From Geothrix sp. (GTDB lineage: Bacteria; Acidobacteriota; Holophagae; Holophagales; Holophagaceae), in NCBI GenBank assembly GCA_030824075.1, contig JAVBYJ010000032.1, forward strand, positions 1 to 53,132: a DNA stretch of 53,132 nt, given 5' to 3'. Of the stretch, positions 34,648 through 43,375 are shown piece after piece; positions within the stretch are counted from its first letter, which is position 1; every line of letters begins with the position of its first letter. A program made the position numbers and the translations under genes. The notes beneath the pieces are model-generated. The model had not been told where the DNA came from. It searched no databases and saw only the letters and a program-made list of their open reading frames with translations.

Positions 34648-35729
34648 CCGAGGTGCAGGCTCATCCGGACCCCCGGCAACTGCTCGAGGCCTTCGAGGCG
34701 TTTACGGCGGCCTCAGAGCACCTTCAAACCCGCTATGAGGCCCTGCAGGCCCAACTCGGCCAGCTTCAGGGTGAACTCCAGACGGTGATCGAGGCTGTTC
34801 CCTTCGCCATCTGGGTACTGGCCGAGGACGGCTCGCTGCGCTTCACCAACCGACCCCAGGGACTGGAAGGACGGTTCCTTCAGGACGCGGACCCCTGGGA
34901 ACCCGGCAGTCCTGGGGGGCAACGCCGCTTCCAGACGACAGAGGGCCGCGAAGTGATCTTCGAGGAGGAACGCCGCTCCGCCCCTCACGGGGGTGCCATC
35001 GTCACGCTCCGGGATGTCACGGAAGCCGTGCTTCGCGCCCAGCAGGCCACGCGGGAGGACCGCCTGTCCGCCATGGGCCGCATGGCCGCAGAGTTGGCCC
35101 ATGAAATCCGAAACCCCCTTGGCAGCCTGGCCCTTTTCTCCGGGATGCTGGTGGAAGATCTCGAGGACCAGGCCGGCCCTTTGGAACTCGCCCGCAAGAT
35201 GCAGGAGGGCGTCGGCCGCTTGAACCGCGTGGTTGGCAACACCCTGGCCTTCAGCCGGGATCTTCATCCCAAGGAGGGCACCCTGGCTCTCCGAAGCTTC
35301 TGGGAGGAGGCCCTGCGGAGCGCCACCCTGGCGGAGGCCGTTCCCTGGGACAACCAGATTCCTGAACAGGCCACCTGGCAGGGTGACCCCGACCTGCTGC
35401 GCCAGGTCGCCCAGAACCTGCTTCAGAACGCCACCCGGGGCATGGAGGATACAGAATCGCCGCGCCTCGTCCTCACCGCGGCGGAGGAACGCCTTGAGGA
35501 CAGACCCTGCTGGCACCTCACCCTGTCCGACAACGGGTGCGGCATCCCTCAGGAGGCCCTGTCGAAGGTATTCGATCCCTTCTACAGCACCTTTGGAGGG
35601 GGCACGGGACTCGGCCTAGCCGTCTGCCATCGCATCATCGTGGCCCACGGCGGCCTGCTCTTCATCGAAAGCCAGGTGGGACGGGGTACCACAGTCCACC
35701 TGAGGCTGGCGGCTGCCCCTGTCGCGTGA
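34644..35729 (+). CDS. Soluble sensor histidine kinase
   Basis: The protein has 361 residues. A coiled-coil start (about 20-48), a PAS-like sensor (about 45-130), then HisKA with His153 in AELAHEIRNPLGSLALF and an HATPase domain (NLLQNATRGM, LSDNGCGIPQEALSKVFDPFYSTFGGGTGLGLAVCHRIIVAHGG). It has no membrane helix. There is no receiver or regulator gene next to it. It closes a chain of five ATGA-coupled genes (MFS, hutH, HD, HEAT, kinase), so it may respond to the HEAT protein or to metabolites of the lyase. Confidence 0.92.
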   Translation: MTEVQAHPDPRQLLEAFEAFTAASEHLQTRYEALQAQLGQLQGELQTVIEAVPFAIWVLAEDGSLRFTNRPQGLEGRFLQDADPWEPGSPGGQRRFQTTEGREVIFEEERRSAPHGGAIVTLRDVTEAVLRAQQATREDRLSAMGRMAAELAHEIRNPLGSLALFSGMLVEDLEDQAGPLELARKMQEGVGRLNRVVGNTLAFSRDLHPKEGTLALRSFWEEALRSATLAEAVPWDNQIPEQATWQGDPDLLRQVAQNLLQNATRGMEDTESPRLVLTAAEERLEDRPCWHLTLSDNGCGIPQEALSKVFDPFYSTFGGGTGLGLAVCHRIIVAHGGLLFIESQVGRGTTVHLRLAAAPVA

Positions 35730-35775
35730 CGTGCGTCACAGACCATGCGAAAATGGATGCCTTTGCGGAGCGCCC

Positions 35776-36303
35776 ATGTCCCTGGTCCACCTCGATCCCG
35801 GCAAGCAGGCGCCTGAGACCGTCAACGCCATCATCGAGATTCCGACGGGATCCCGCATCAAATACGAGATCGACCATCACACAGGTCTGGTGCATGTGGA
35901 CCGTGTGCTGTTCTCGCCCTTCCACTACCCCGCCGAGTACGGCTTCATTCCCGGCACCCTGGCCGAGGATGGTGATCCGGCGGACATCCTCGTGCTCATC
36001 AACGGCTCCACCTACCCCGGCGTGGTGATCCGCGCGCGACCCATCGCCCTGCTGCGCATGACGGACGAAAAGGGACATGACGCCAAGATCCTCGCCGTGG
36101 CCACAGACGACCCCAGCTACGCCCATGTGACCTCCCGCACCGACCTGCCCCCGCACTTCCTGCTTGAAGTGGAACACTTCTTCCTCACCTACAAGGACCT
36201 GGAGCGGAAGACCGTCTCCAGCGACGGCTGGGGCGGCAAGGCCGAGGCCCACGCATTTGTGCGGGCTTCCATCGAGGCCTACAACAAGAAAAAGAGCGAG
36301 TAG
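35776..36303 (+). CDS. ppa: Inorganic pyrophosphatase (soluble family I)
   Basis: The protein has 175 residues from the ATG at 35776. Family signatures are IEIPTGSRIKYEIDHHTGLVHVDRVL, HYPAEYGFIPGTLAEDGDPADILVL (metal-binding Asp cluster DGDPAD) and VTSRTDLPPHFLLEVEHFFLTYKDLE. It hydrolyses pyrophosphate to phosphate in the cytoplasm. The HAD phosphatase gene follows after six bases, probably in the same transcript. Confidence 0.96.
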   Translation: MSLVHLDPGKQAPETVNAIIEIPTGSRIKYEIDHHTGLVHVDRVLFSPFHYPAEYGFIPGTLAEDGDPADILVLINGSTYPGVVIRARPIALLRMTDEKGHDAKILAVATDDPSYAHVTSRTDLPPHFLLEVEHFFLTYKDLERKTVSSDGWGGKAEAHAFVRASIEAYNKKKSE

Positions 36304-36309
36304 CGGACG

Positions 36310-37008
36310 ATGGTGACGGCCCCCGGGCTGGTCTGCTTCGACCTGGATGGGACCCTCGTGGATCCCCTGCTCGGTGTGCGGAATTGCGTACGGAAGACCT
36401 GCCAAGCCTACGATCTGGCCGTGCCTGACGAGGCCACCATTCGGGGCTGGATCGGCTTTGGCATGCGCGACTCCCTGGCCACGCTGAAGGGCCTGGAGGA
36501 TGCGGCGCGACTGGAGGCTGCCCTCGAATTCTATTGGGAGCGGTACCGCGAAGAGGGCGTCTTCGAACACGAGTTGTATCCCGGCGTCTTCCACCTGCTC
36601 CATCGGCTGAAACGCCAGGGCCACCGCATCTACATCGTCTCCGCCAAGCCCAGCCTCTTTGCCCGCCGCATCGCCTACCAGTTCGACCTGAACCTGATCT
36701 TCGACGACATTTTCGGCAGCACCCTGAAGGGCCGTTGGCAGCCCAAAACCGAGGTGCTGGCTGGCCTGGCCGAGCGCGGCACGATCTGGCCCGGCGGGGT
36801 GTTCATCGGCGACCGGGGCGTGGACATGATCGCCGCCCGCGACCACGACTTGGAGGCTATCGGGGTCGGCTGGGGCTACGGCAGCCGTGAAGAACTCGCG
36901 GCCGCAGGCGCGGAGCACACGTTCGACACGGTGCCCGAGCTCGATGACTGGCTCCGGATCCGCTTTCCGCAGCCCGAACGGTTCGATGCCTTCAGCCGTT
37001 CGGAGTAG
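36310..37008 (+). CDS. HAD-family phosphatase (phosphoglycolate phosphatase-like)
   Basis: The protein has 232 residues. Motif I is VCFDLDGTLVDP with the nucleophile Asp; motif II IYIVSAKPSL (Ser), a conserved Lys in RWQPKTEV and motif IV GDRGVDMIAARDH. The alpha-helical cap between I and II is of the Gph type (VRNCVRKTCQAYDL...WERYREEG). It acts on a small phosphate ester. It is in line with ppa and overlaps the convergent LolA-like gene by 17 bases. Confidence 0.88.
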   Translation: MVTAPGLVCFDLDGTLVDPLLGVRNCVRKTCQAYDLAVPDEATIRGWIGFGMRDSLATLKGLEDAARLEAALEFYWERYREEGVFEHELYPGVFHLLHRLKRQGHRIYIVSAKPSLFARRIAYQFDLNLIFDDIFGSTLKGRWQPKTEVLAGLAERGTIWPGGVFIGDRGVDMIAARDHDLEAIGVGWGYGSREELAAAGAEHTFDTVPELDDWLRIRFPQPERFDAFSRSE

Positions 37009-37573
37009 ACCAGCGCGTGTTGGCGGGAACCTGCAATCGGAAGGTGCCTGGCGCCAGCTTGACGGGTGATTTCGGATCCAGCAGTTCCAGCTTCTGCCGC
37101 GCCCCAGTGGGATCGGTCCACTCCAGGGTGCGCAGCAGACCATGACGTCCAGTCGCCTTCAATTCCGGCAGACCCGCTTCCCTCGGCAGAAGTTTCACGG
37201 CCTCGCCCCCGAGGGACTCCATCCGGTACAACCGGTCGAGACGGGCCGGATCGAGCAGGATGCCCAGCAGGGGAAAATCGCGAACGGCACGGGCCAGTTC
37301 CACCCGCTGGGCGGTGCGGGTATCCGGGTCGTACTGCACCAGATACCGCCCATCGCAGGTGACTGTCAGGCCACCCTCGTAGGTCACCCGCAGCCGGCCA
37401 CCCCGGGCCAGGGACAGGCGGCCCTCCCGGGCCAGCTTTCCGAACACGAGGCTGTCGCTCTCCTGCCGGAATCGGCTTTCCAGGGAGGGCATCCGGGAGA
37501 AGGCGACCCACCAACCGGGCATCGCAGCCGAGGCCGGGATGGCAGTCAGCAGCGCAAGGGCCAGCCTACGCAC
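36992..37573 (-). CDS. LolA-like periplasmic lipoprotein carrier
   Basis: The protein has 193 residues: a signal peptide (about 1-17, ALALLTAIPASAA), then a beta-rich LolA fold with SLESRFRQESDSLVFGKLAREGRLSLARGGRLRVTYEGGLTVTCDGRYLVQYDPDTRTAQRVELA. This segment, with aromatic and Arg residues on the strands, matches LolA's half-barrel. LolA shuttles lipoproteins from LolCDE to LolB. It lies 3 bases downstream of the MglA gene on the same strand; a lipoprotein-carrier role is inferred from the fold and not from conserved catalytic residues. Confidence 0.82.
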   Translation of the reverse strand: MRRLALALLTAIPASAAMPGWWVAFSRMPSLESRFRQESDSLVFGKLAREGRLSLARGGRLRVTYEGGLTVTCDGRYLVQYDPDTRTAQRVELARAVRDFPLLGILLDPARLDRLYRMESLGGEAVKLLPREAGLPELKATGRHGLLRTLEWTDPTGARQKLELLDPKSPVKLAPGTFRLQVPANTRWSTPNG

Positions 37574-37576
37574 GGG

Positions 37577-38965
37577 TCAGCCGCGCTTCAGTTCGACACT
37601 GAGCTTGGCGGTGCTGCCTTTGGCAGGAGCGGGACGGTGGATCTGTCCCTCCGCCAGGACTCGGCCCTGGAACCGCACCTGGACCACCACCTCGATCTCC
37701 TGGCCATCCGCCTCCGACGGCACGTCCAGGCGCAGCACCGAGGGGGCGCCGGACCGCCCCACCTGGGTCAGTTCGCCCATCAGGGAGTTGATGGAATCCT
37801 TATGATCGATGGATTTGTGTTTCGCGGCAGGCCGATTGACTTCCCCCATCAAAGTGGAGAGGGCCGCCAGCGGGTCCACTTTGACCGCAGGCTTGGATGG
37901 GCGGTTGGCGGGGATCCTCGATGAAGCCACCGGGGCCACGTCCGGAACCACGTCTTCAGCCGCCACCGGAATGGCCGCAGGCAAGGCCGGAATGGATTCC
38001 GGCTCGGCCACAGGTTCTGGATCACCGGGTCCCGCCAAGGGCAGATCCTCGGATTCCGGTTCCGCTGGAGGCGGAACCAAGGTCTCGTCCTCGGTCCCAT
38101 CCTCCATCAAGAAGGCGATGTCCTCCTCGCCCGCCAGAGAAGGTTCGGGATGTTCGGGGGATTCAGGAGGCTCGGGGAGTACGGGTGCCTCGATGAATAG
38201 CCCCGTGTCGTCTTCCTCGTCAGGAAGCGGCGTCGACCCGGCAGCCGGCCCCAGGCTGGATGAGCCTTCCATGTCCAGCAGGTCCGTGACCGAAGGGAGA
38301 TCGGATAGCGTAAGCGCCTCCCCTGCGGACCGGGGCGGGGGGGGCGGAGCAACCGGCGGCGGCGCGTGAGTTTCGCCCAGCACATGGATCTTGATGTGGG
38401 AGAGCGCCAGCTTCGTGATGCCGCGAAGCGTCTCAAAGACACCGGTGCCATCGGAGGCCACGGACTGGAAGCTGGACGTCCCCTTGGGATTGAAGGCCGC
38501 TTCCAGTTCTTCCACCGGCACCACATTCCTCAGGTCCCGTTTGTTCCACTGGAAGACCATGGGGATATCCCCCAGGTTCAGCCCCAGTTCGCGGAGGTTC
38601 TCCTCCAGATTCAGGTAGCTCTCCTTGCAGGCGTCCAGCATGGGCGTCTGGCTGTCCACCACGAAGACAATGCCGTCCACGCCCTTCAGCACGAGTTTGC
38701 GGGTGCTGTTGTAGAACACCTGACCAGGCACCGTGTAGAGCTGAAGCTTGGTCTTGAATCCACCCACCATGCCCACATCCATGGGCAGCAGGTCGAAAAA
38801 GAGGGTGCGGTCTGTCTCCGTGTTGAGACTCACCATCTCGCCCCGGGCCTTCTGACTCGTCTTGCCATAGATGGTGTTGAGGTTGGTGGTCTTTCCGCAC
38901 AGACCGGGCCCGTAGTAGACGATTTTCGCCGTCATCTGCCGGGTGGCGTGGTTGAAGAACACCAT
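37577..38965 (-). CDS. mglA: MglA-type Ras-like GTPase with a 267-residue C-terminal extension
   Basis: The protein has 462 residues. The GTPase core (1-195) has P-loop GPGLCGKTTN (19-28), switch/effector region LNTETDRTLFFDLLP, LYTVPGQVFYNSTRK (MglA-type TVPGQ) and NKRDL (about 141-148). MglA localises at a cell pole and controls gliding or type IV pilus polarity. Residues 196-400 are Pro/Glu/Asp-rich and likely disordered (repeated PEPPESPEHPEP-like stretches). The end (about 400-462) forms a compact beta-like unit, VLRLDVPSEADGQEIEVVVQVRFQGRVLAEGQI. Typical MglA has about 195 residues, so the tail is unusual. No MglB is adjacent. Confidence 0.9.
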   Translation of the reverse strand: MVFFNHATRQMTAKIVYYGPGLCGKTTNLNTIYGKTSQKARGEMVSLNTETDRTLFFDLLPMDVGMVGGFKTKLQLYTVPGQVFYNSTRKLVLKGVDGIVFVVDSQTPMLDACKESYLNLEENLRELGLNLGDIPMVFQWNKRDLRNVVPVEELEAAFNPKGTSSFQSVASDGTGVFETLRGITKLALSHIKIHVLGETHAPPPVAPPPPPRSAGEALTLSDLPSVTDLLDMEGSSSLGPAAGSTPLPDEEDDTGLFIEAPVLPEPPESPEHPEPSLAGEEDIAFLMEDGTEDETLVPPPAEPESEDLPLAGPGDPEPVAEPESIPALPAAIPVAAEDVVPDVAPVASSRIPANRPSKPAVKVDPLAALSTLMGEVNRPAAKHKSIDHKDSINSLMGELTQVGRSGAPSVLRLDVPSEADGQEIEVVVQVRFQGRVLAEGQIHRPAPAKGSTAKLSVELKRG

Positions 38966-39047
38966 TCCAAAACCTCGTGTGGATTCACGAAGTCTAGCTT
39001 GGAAACCGCCTCGGACTCAATGCAAATGCAGGGCTTCCAATCTCTGG

Positions 39048-39560
39048 CTAGGAGATCCCCTTCAGAATCGCGAGCACCTGCTGGTCGTGATCCTTCGTAC
39101 GGGTATCCCGGATGACCTTGCGGACAACGCCCTGCCGATCAATGAGGAAGGTGACCCGCTTCGCGAAGCCGAGGAGGGGCATCTTCACACCGTAGGCCCC
39201 GATGATTCGCTTGTCGGGGTCGGCGAGAAGGCTGAACGGAAGGTGGAATTTCTCCGCGAAGGCCTTATGGCTCTGGCCGGAATCCGCGCTCACGCCAAGG
39301 ATCACCGCGCCGGCCGACTGGATGGAGGCGAAGCCATCCCGCAGGCTGCAGGCCTGGGCCGTGCACCCCGGCGTATCGTCCTTGGGATAAAAGTAAAGCA
39401 CCACCGACGATTTTCCCTGAAAATCGGCCAGGCGAACCAGGGTGCCGTGCTGGTCGCGGGCCTCGAAGGCCGGGGCCCTGGTGCCTTCGCTTACCTCCGC
39501 GGCCGAGGCCAGCCCCAGCATTGCGATGATTCCCATGCCCGCCCTCCACCGTTTGGTCAC
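39048..39560 (-). CDS. Exported PrxQ/Bcp-type thiol peroxidase
   Basis: The protein has 170 residues from the GTG at 39560, with GGAGG five bases upstream; earlier starts in the frame would extend over the facing gene. An N-terminal signal (RWRAGMGIIAMLGLASAA) precedes a thioredoxin fold: VVLYFYPKDDTPGCTAQACSLRD with the peroxidatic Cys and a resolving Cys five residues later (PrxQ type), and later VTFLIDRQGVVRKVI. It would reduce peroxides in the periplasm. It is divergent from the dehydrogenase gene. Confidence 0.88.
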   Translation of the reverse strand: MTKRWRAGMGIIAMLGLASAAEVSEGTRAPAFEARDQHGTLVRLADFQGKSSVVLYFYPKDDTPGCTAQACSLRDGFASIQSAGAVILGVSADSGQSHKAFAEKFHLPFSLLADPDKRIIGAYGVKMPLLGFAKRVTFLIDRQGVVRKVIRDTRTKDHDQQVLAILKGIS

Positions 39561-39624
39561 CACAGCCTCCGCAAGGATGAAGGAGTGTGGCACCATCGGC
39601 TCTTCATCGGGGGAGGCAGCAGCG

Positions 39625-40656
39625 TTGGACATTCCGGTTCGCATCGCCCTCATTCCCGGTGACGGTGTCGGTGGGGAGGTCATGACCGAGGCTCTTCCCT
39701 TCCTGGATTGGGCCTGTGCGAGAGGCCGGAACCTCGAAACCACCCTTCTTCCCTACGGTGCGGACCACTTCCTTGCCACCGGAGAAACCCTCCCCGAGTC
39801 CGCCTACACCAGCCTGCGCGACGGATGCGATGGCATCCTCTTCGGGGCCGTGGGAGATCCGCGTGTTCCCAGTGGCCGTCATGCGGAGGAGATCCTGCTG
39901 AGGCTGCGGCAGGGTCTGGAACTGACGGTGAACCTTCGACCCTGCCGGCCCACGGCGCCTGGACAGGATGCTGCCATCGACATCGAGGTCTTCCGGGAAA
40001 ACACAGAGGGCCCCTACTGCCTTCAGGGGTCCACGGAACCAGGCCGCGCCGTGGACCTTGCCATCCATACGGAACCCGCGGTCCGGCGCCTGTTGGAGGC
40101 GGCCTTTCAGCGGGCGGCCACCCGGAGCTGCCCCCTCACCCTGGCCCACAAAGCGAATGTCCTGAAGCACGGACACGGGTTGTGGATGCGGGTATTTGAG
40201 GAACTGCGGAGCAGGCACCCCGAGGTGTCCGCCCGCACCATGCACGCCGATGCCCTCCTCTGCGGCCTGGTCCAACATCCCGGAGCCTTCAGCTTGATCG
40301 CGGCCGACAACTACCTGGGTGACCTCATCAGCGACCTCTGCGCAGCCTTCATCGGCGGCATGGGCGTGGCGCCCTCGATCAGCTGGGCCCCACACAGGCC
40401 CTTCCGCTGCGCAGTACTGGCGGAGCCCGTCCACGGTTCAGCGCCGGATATCGCGGGGCGGGGACTGGCGAACCCCGTGGGCATGATCCTCAGCACGGCC
40501 CTGCTCTTCCGCCACCTGGGCTGGGAACCAGAAGCCATCGCCATGGAAGCGGCCGTGAAGGCTGCTTTGGAATCAGGCGCAAAGACTCGCGATCTCGGAG
40601 GCGCGCTCAGCACCGCCTCGATGGGAGCGAGCATCCGGAGTCGCCTGCCCCGTTGA
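39625..40656 (+). CDS. Isocitrate/isopropylmalate dehydrogenase family protein
   Basis: The protein has 343 residues from a TTG at 39625 that has GGAGG eight bases upstream. An ATG at 39577 is possible but would leave only 16 bases to the divergent peroxiredoxin start. Motifs are RIALIPGDGVGGEV, the substrate Arg cluster LELTVNLRPCR, IDIEVFRENTEGPY, HKANVLK (catalytic Lys) and LAEPVHGSAPDIAGRGLANPVGMILS (Asp metal and cofactor loop). It oxidatively decarboxylates a malate-type substrate; IDH versus IPMDH is not resolvable here. No leu or citrate-cycle genes adjoin. Confidence 0.88.
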   Translation: MDIPVRIALIPGDGVGGEVMTEALPFLDWACARGRNLETTLLPYGADHFLATGETLPESAYTSLRDGCDGILFGAVGDPRVPSGRHAEEILLRLRQGLELTVNLRPCRPTAPGQDAAIDIEVFRENTEGPYCLQGSTEPGRAVDLAIHTEPAVRRLLEAAFQRAATRSCPLTLAHKANVLKHGHGLWMRVFEELRSRHPEVSARTMHADALLCGLVQHPGAFSLIAADNYLGDLISDLCAAFIGGMGVAPSISWAPHRPFRCAVLAEPVHGSAPDIAGRGLANPVGMILSTALLFRHLGWEPEAIAMEAAVKAALESGAKTRDLGGALSTASMGASIRSRLPR

Positions 40657-40662
40657 TCGGCG

Positions 40663-41328
40663 TCAGCAGCTGCGCATGACCCCGACGAGGAGGCCCTGGA
40701 TATCAATGCGCTGCGGAGGATAGCAGAGGGGCTGGAGATCGGGATTGTGGGGGATGAGCCACACCCCCTTGGTATCCCGCCGGAATTCCTTGAGGGTGAC
40801 CTCTTCCCGGTCGATGAGCGCCACCACTCGATCTCCATTCCGGTACTCACCCTTGCGCTGCAGCACGACCAGATCGCCATCGAGAATGGCGTCGTCGATC
40901 ATGGAGTCGCCCCGAACACGCAGAACGAACAGTTCATCTCGCTGTCGGTGGATGCTGTTGGGCACTTCGATGGGGAGGGCCCGGCTTTCGGGCAGGATGG
41001 GCGAACCTGCGGCCACGTCCCCGCAAAAGGGGAAGATCCGCATGCCAGGCATCGCTTCAGCGCGGGGATCGCTCCGCCCTAACCGCGGAGCTCCAACTTC
41101 CTCTTCGGCTCCCGTCGCCACCACCAGGTTGTTGCCCTTCCCGTGACTACGGACGAGAAAGCCCTTATCCATAAGATGCTGGACATGCTTGTGGATAGTG
41201 GACACCGCACTGGAACCCACGCCCTTGGCGATTTCCGCCAGGGTGGGACTCCGCCCTTCGTTCTGCACGAAGGTACGAATGAACTTCAGCACGGCCTGCT
41301 GACGCTTGGTGAGATCGCTGGCTTTCAT
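40663..41328 (-). CDS. lexA: LexA repressor
   Basis: The protein has 221 residues from the ATG at 41328. Winged helix (about 5-65: LTKRQQAVLKFIRTFVQNEGRSPTLAEIAKGVGSSAVSTIHKHVQHLMDKGFL), self-cleavage bond Ala107-Gly108 in FCGDVAAGSP, catalytic Ser142 in RGDSMIDDAI and Lys180 in REEVTLKEF. It represses SOS genes until RecA-assisted cleavage. It is six bases from the convergent dehydrogenase. I see no match to the E. coli, Bacillus or alphaproteobacterial LexA boxes upstream. Confidence 0.96.
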   Translation of the reverse strand: MKASDLTKRQQAVLKFIRTFVQNEGRSPTLAEIAKGVGSSAVSTIHKHVQHLMDKGFLVRSHGKGNNLVVATGAEEEVGAPRLGRSDPRAEAMPGMRIFPFCGDVAAGSPILPESRALPIEVPNSIHRQRDELFVLRVRGDSMIDDAILDGDLVVLQRKGEYRNGDRVVALIDREEVTLKEFRRDTKGVWLIPHNPDLQPLCYPPQRIDIQGLLVGVMRSC

Positions 41329-41335
41329 GAACTCA

Positions 41336-41364
41336 AAAGTAGGAGCAGAGGCGGAGGTCGTCAA
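41336..41364 (-). promoter_or_regulatory. Possible lexA promoter close to the start codon
   Basis: On the minus strand TTGACG (41364-41359) is followed after 17 bases by TACTTT (41341-41336). Transcription would begin at or near the lexA ATG (41328), giving a leaderless message. The -10 match is modest. Confidence 0.3.
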
Positions 41365-41459
41365 TCCCTTTTTTTTCGCTTTATTTCAGACCATGGAAAC
41401 CACCCTCCCAAGACCCTCAATAGAACCCATCGCCCGCCTCTGCCATACTGCAAGATGGC

Positions 41460-41472
41460 CTTGAGGGTCAAG
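41460..41472. promoter_or_regulatory. Inverted repeat upstream of korA
   Basis: A perfect short dyad CTTGA / TCAAG with a 3-nt spacer lies about 70 bases before korA, in an AT-richer stretch. It resembles an FNR-type half-site pair with shortened spacing. Tentative. Confidence 0.25.
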
Positions 41473-41540
41473 TATTTATGCCCTCTACGTCGTCTTTCTT
41501 CCCTCCTCGACGCCCGCGTCCTGATGAGAAAGGATTTCCC

Positions 41541-43364
41541 ATGACCGCCACGCTTGCTGCCCCTACGAAACCCGGAGGAGCGAAAACCCGGATCAATGAT
41601 TTTTCCATCCAGGTCGCCACGGTTAACGGGTCGGGTTCCCAGACGGCGAACACCGTGCTCCTGCGGGCCATTTTCCAGATGGGTGTCTTCGTCAGCGGCA
41701 AGAATCTTTTCCCCTCGAACATCGCGGGTCTACCCACCTGGTTCACCATCCGTGCAAGCGCCAAAGGCTACGTGGCCCGCAAGGCCAGCAACGAGATGCT
41801 GATCCTGATGAATCCTGAAACGGCCAAAGAGGACATCGCCAAGGCCGACCCCGGGGCTCTCGTGATCTATGACGAGCCGCTTCAGCTCGACAAACTCCGG
41901 AACGACCTCTCCTTCACGCCAGTCCCCTTCCAGAAGCTCGTGACAGCCTCCTGTCCTGAACCCAAGCTGCACAAGCTGGTGAAGAACATGATCTATGTGG
42001 GCGTGGCCTCCCGCCTGCTCGGAATCGATATGGAAGAAGTGAAGAAGGCCATCGCCAAGCAGCTGAAGGGCAAGACGAAGGCGGTCGAACTCAACCAGAA
42101 CGCCGTCATGGCGGGCTACGACTGGGCCATGGAAAACCTGCCCGACCAGGACCAGGTGAAGGTCGTGCGTGACAACAAGACCCAGGGCCTGATCATCGTG
42201 GACGGCAATGAGGCCTGCGCCCTCGGTGCCCTCTTCGCCGGCGTCACCGTGGTGGGCTGGTACCCCATCACCCCCGCCTCCAGCCTGGTCGAGACCTTCA
42301 TCGAATACGCGGAGGAATACCGCAAGGATCCCAAGACCGGCAAGTCCACCGTCGCCATCGTGCAGATGGAGGACGAGCTGGCGTCGGCCGGCGTGGTGCT
42401 GTCCGCCGGCTGGGCCGGTGCCCGCTCCATGACCTCCACCGCGGGCCCTGGCGTCTCGCTGATGAGCGAGTTCATCGGCCTCGGCTACTACGTCGAAGCC
42501 CCTGGCGTGTTCTTCAATGTGGCCCGCACGGGACCCAGCACCGGCCTGCCCACCCGCACCCAGCAGTCGGACGTGGAGCTCTGCGCCAAGTGCAGCCATG
42601 GCGACACTCAGCACATCAACCTCTACCCCGGAAACATGGAGGAGTGCTTCCAGTTCTCCTACGACGCCTTCGATCTGGCCGAACGTTTCCAAACGCCGAT
42701 CTTCGTCGTCACCGATCTCGATCTCGGCATGCAGAACTGGTCCTCCAAGCCCTTCGCCTACCCCACCAAGCCCTACGATCGCGGCAAGGTCCTCAACCAG
42801 CAGCAGCTCGCCGAGATCAAGGATTGGGGCCGCTACAAGGATGTGGATGGAGACGGCATCTGCTACCGCTCCCTGCCCGGCACTCCCGGCGGCAAGGGCG
42901 CCTACTTCACCCGCGGCTCGGGCCACAACGACTACGCCCAGTATTCCGAAAAGCCCGAGGACTACGTCGCCGTAGTGGACCGCCTGAAGCGGAAGTACGA
43001 GACCGCCAAGACCCACGTACCCAAGCCCGTGTTCCGCAACCTGGGTTCCGACAAGGGGGTCCTGGCCTTCGGCTCCAGTGACCCGGCCGTGATCGAAGCC
43101 CAGGATATCCTCGCCGCTGCTGGCTTGAAGACCGACTACCTGCGCCTCCGCGCCCTGCCCTTCACCGCCGAGGTGGATGCCTTTGTGAAGGCGAAGCAGG
43201 TGGTCTACGTCGTGGAGCAGAACCGCGATGGCCAGTTGGCCAACATCTTCCGCGAGACCTACCCGGAGTTCGCCACCAAGTTCAAGAGCGTCCTGCACTA
43301 CGACGGCTACGCCATTGACGCCAAGTGCATCGTCGATCAGATCACCGCCTTCGAGCAGAAGTAG
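41541..43364 (+). CDS. korA: 2-oxoacid:ferredoxin oxidoreductase, alpha subunit (gamma-alpha fusion)
   Basis: The protein has 607 residues from an ATG with AAAGGA upstream. The N-terminal 190 residues are the gamma-type domain (ATVNGSGSQTANTVLLRAIFQMGVFVSGKNLFPSNIAGLPTW). From about residue 220 comes the alpha domain with VVGWYPITPASSLVETF, and the C-terminal part has VVYVVEQNRDGQLANIFRETY. With the beta subunit it oxidises 2-oxoglutarate or a related 2-oxoacid to the acyl-CoA and reduces ferredoxin. It is anaerobic-type central metabolism. The two-subunit layout and the sequence favour 2-oxoglutarate or a branched 2-oxoacid over pyruvate. Confidence 0.92.
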   Translation: MTATLAAPTKPGGAKTRINDFSIQVATVNGSGSQTANTVLLRAIFQMGVFVSGKNLFPSNIAGLPTWFTIRASAKGYVARKASNEMLILMNPETAKEDIAKADPGALVIYDEPLQLDKLRNDLSFTPVPFQKLVTASCPEPKLHKLVKNMIYVGVASRLLGIDMEEVKKAIAKQLKGKTKAVELNQNAVMAGYDWAMENLPDQDQVKVVRDNKTQGLIIVDGNEACALGALFAGVTVVGWYPITPASSLVETFIEYAEEYRKDPKTGKSTVAIVQMEDELASAGVVLSAGWAGARSMTSTAGPGVSLMSEFIGLGYYVEAPGVFFNVARTGPSTGLPTRTQQSDVELCAKCSHGDTQHINLYPGNMEECFQFSYDAFDLAERFQTPIFVVTDLDLGMQNWSSKPFAYPTKPYDRGKVLNQQQLAEIKDWGRYKDVDGDGICYRSLPGTPGGKGAYFTRGSGHNDYAQYSEKPEDYVAVVDRLKRKYETAKTHVPKPVFRNLGSDKGVLAFGSSDPAVIEAQDILAAAGLKTDYLRLRALPFTAEVDAFVKAKQVVYVVEQNRDGQLANIFRETYPEFATKFKSVLHYDGYAIDAKCIVDQITAFEQK

Positions 43365-43375
43365 AGGAGCCGACC

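Noticed and set aside
41730..43298. 522-codon open frame on the minus strand
   Set aside because: Antisense to korA; composition is low-complexity Gly/Val/Leu/His and it has no motif.
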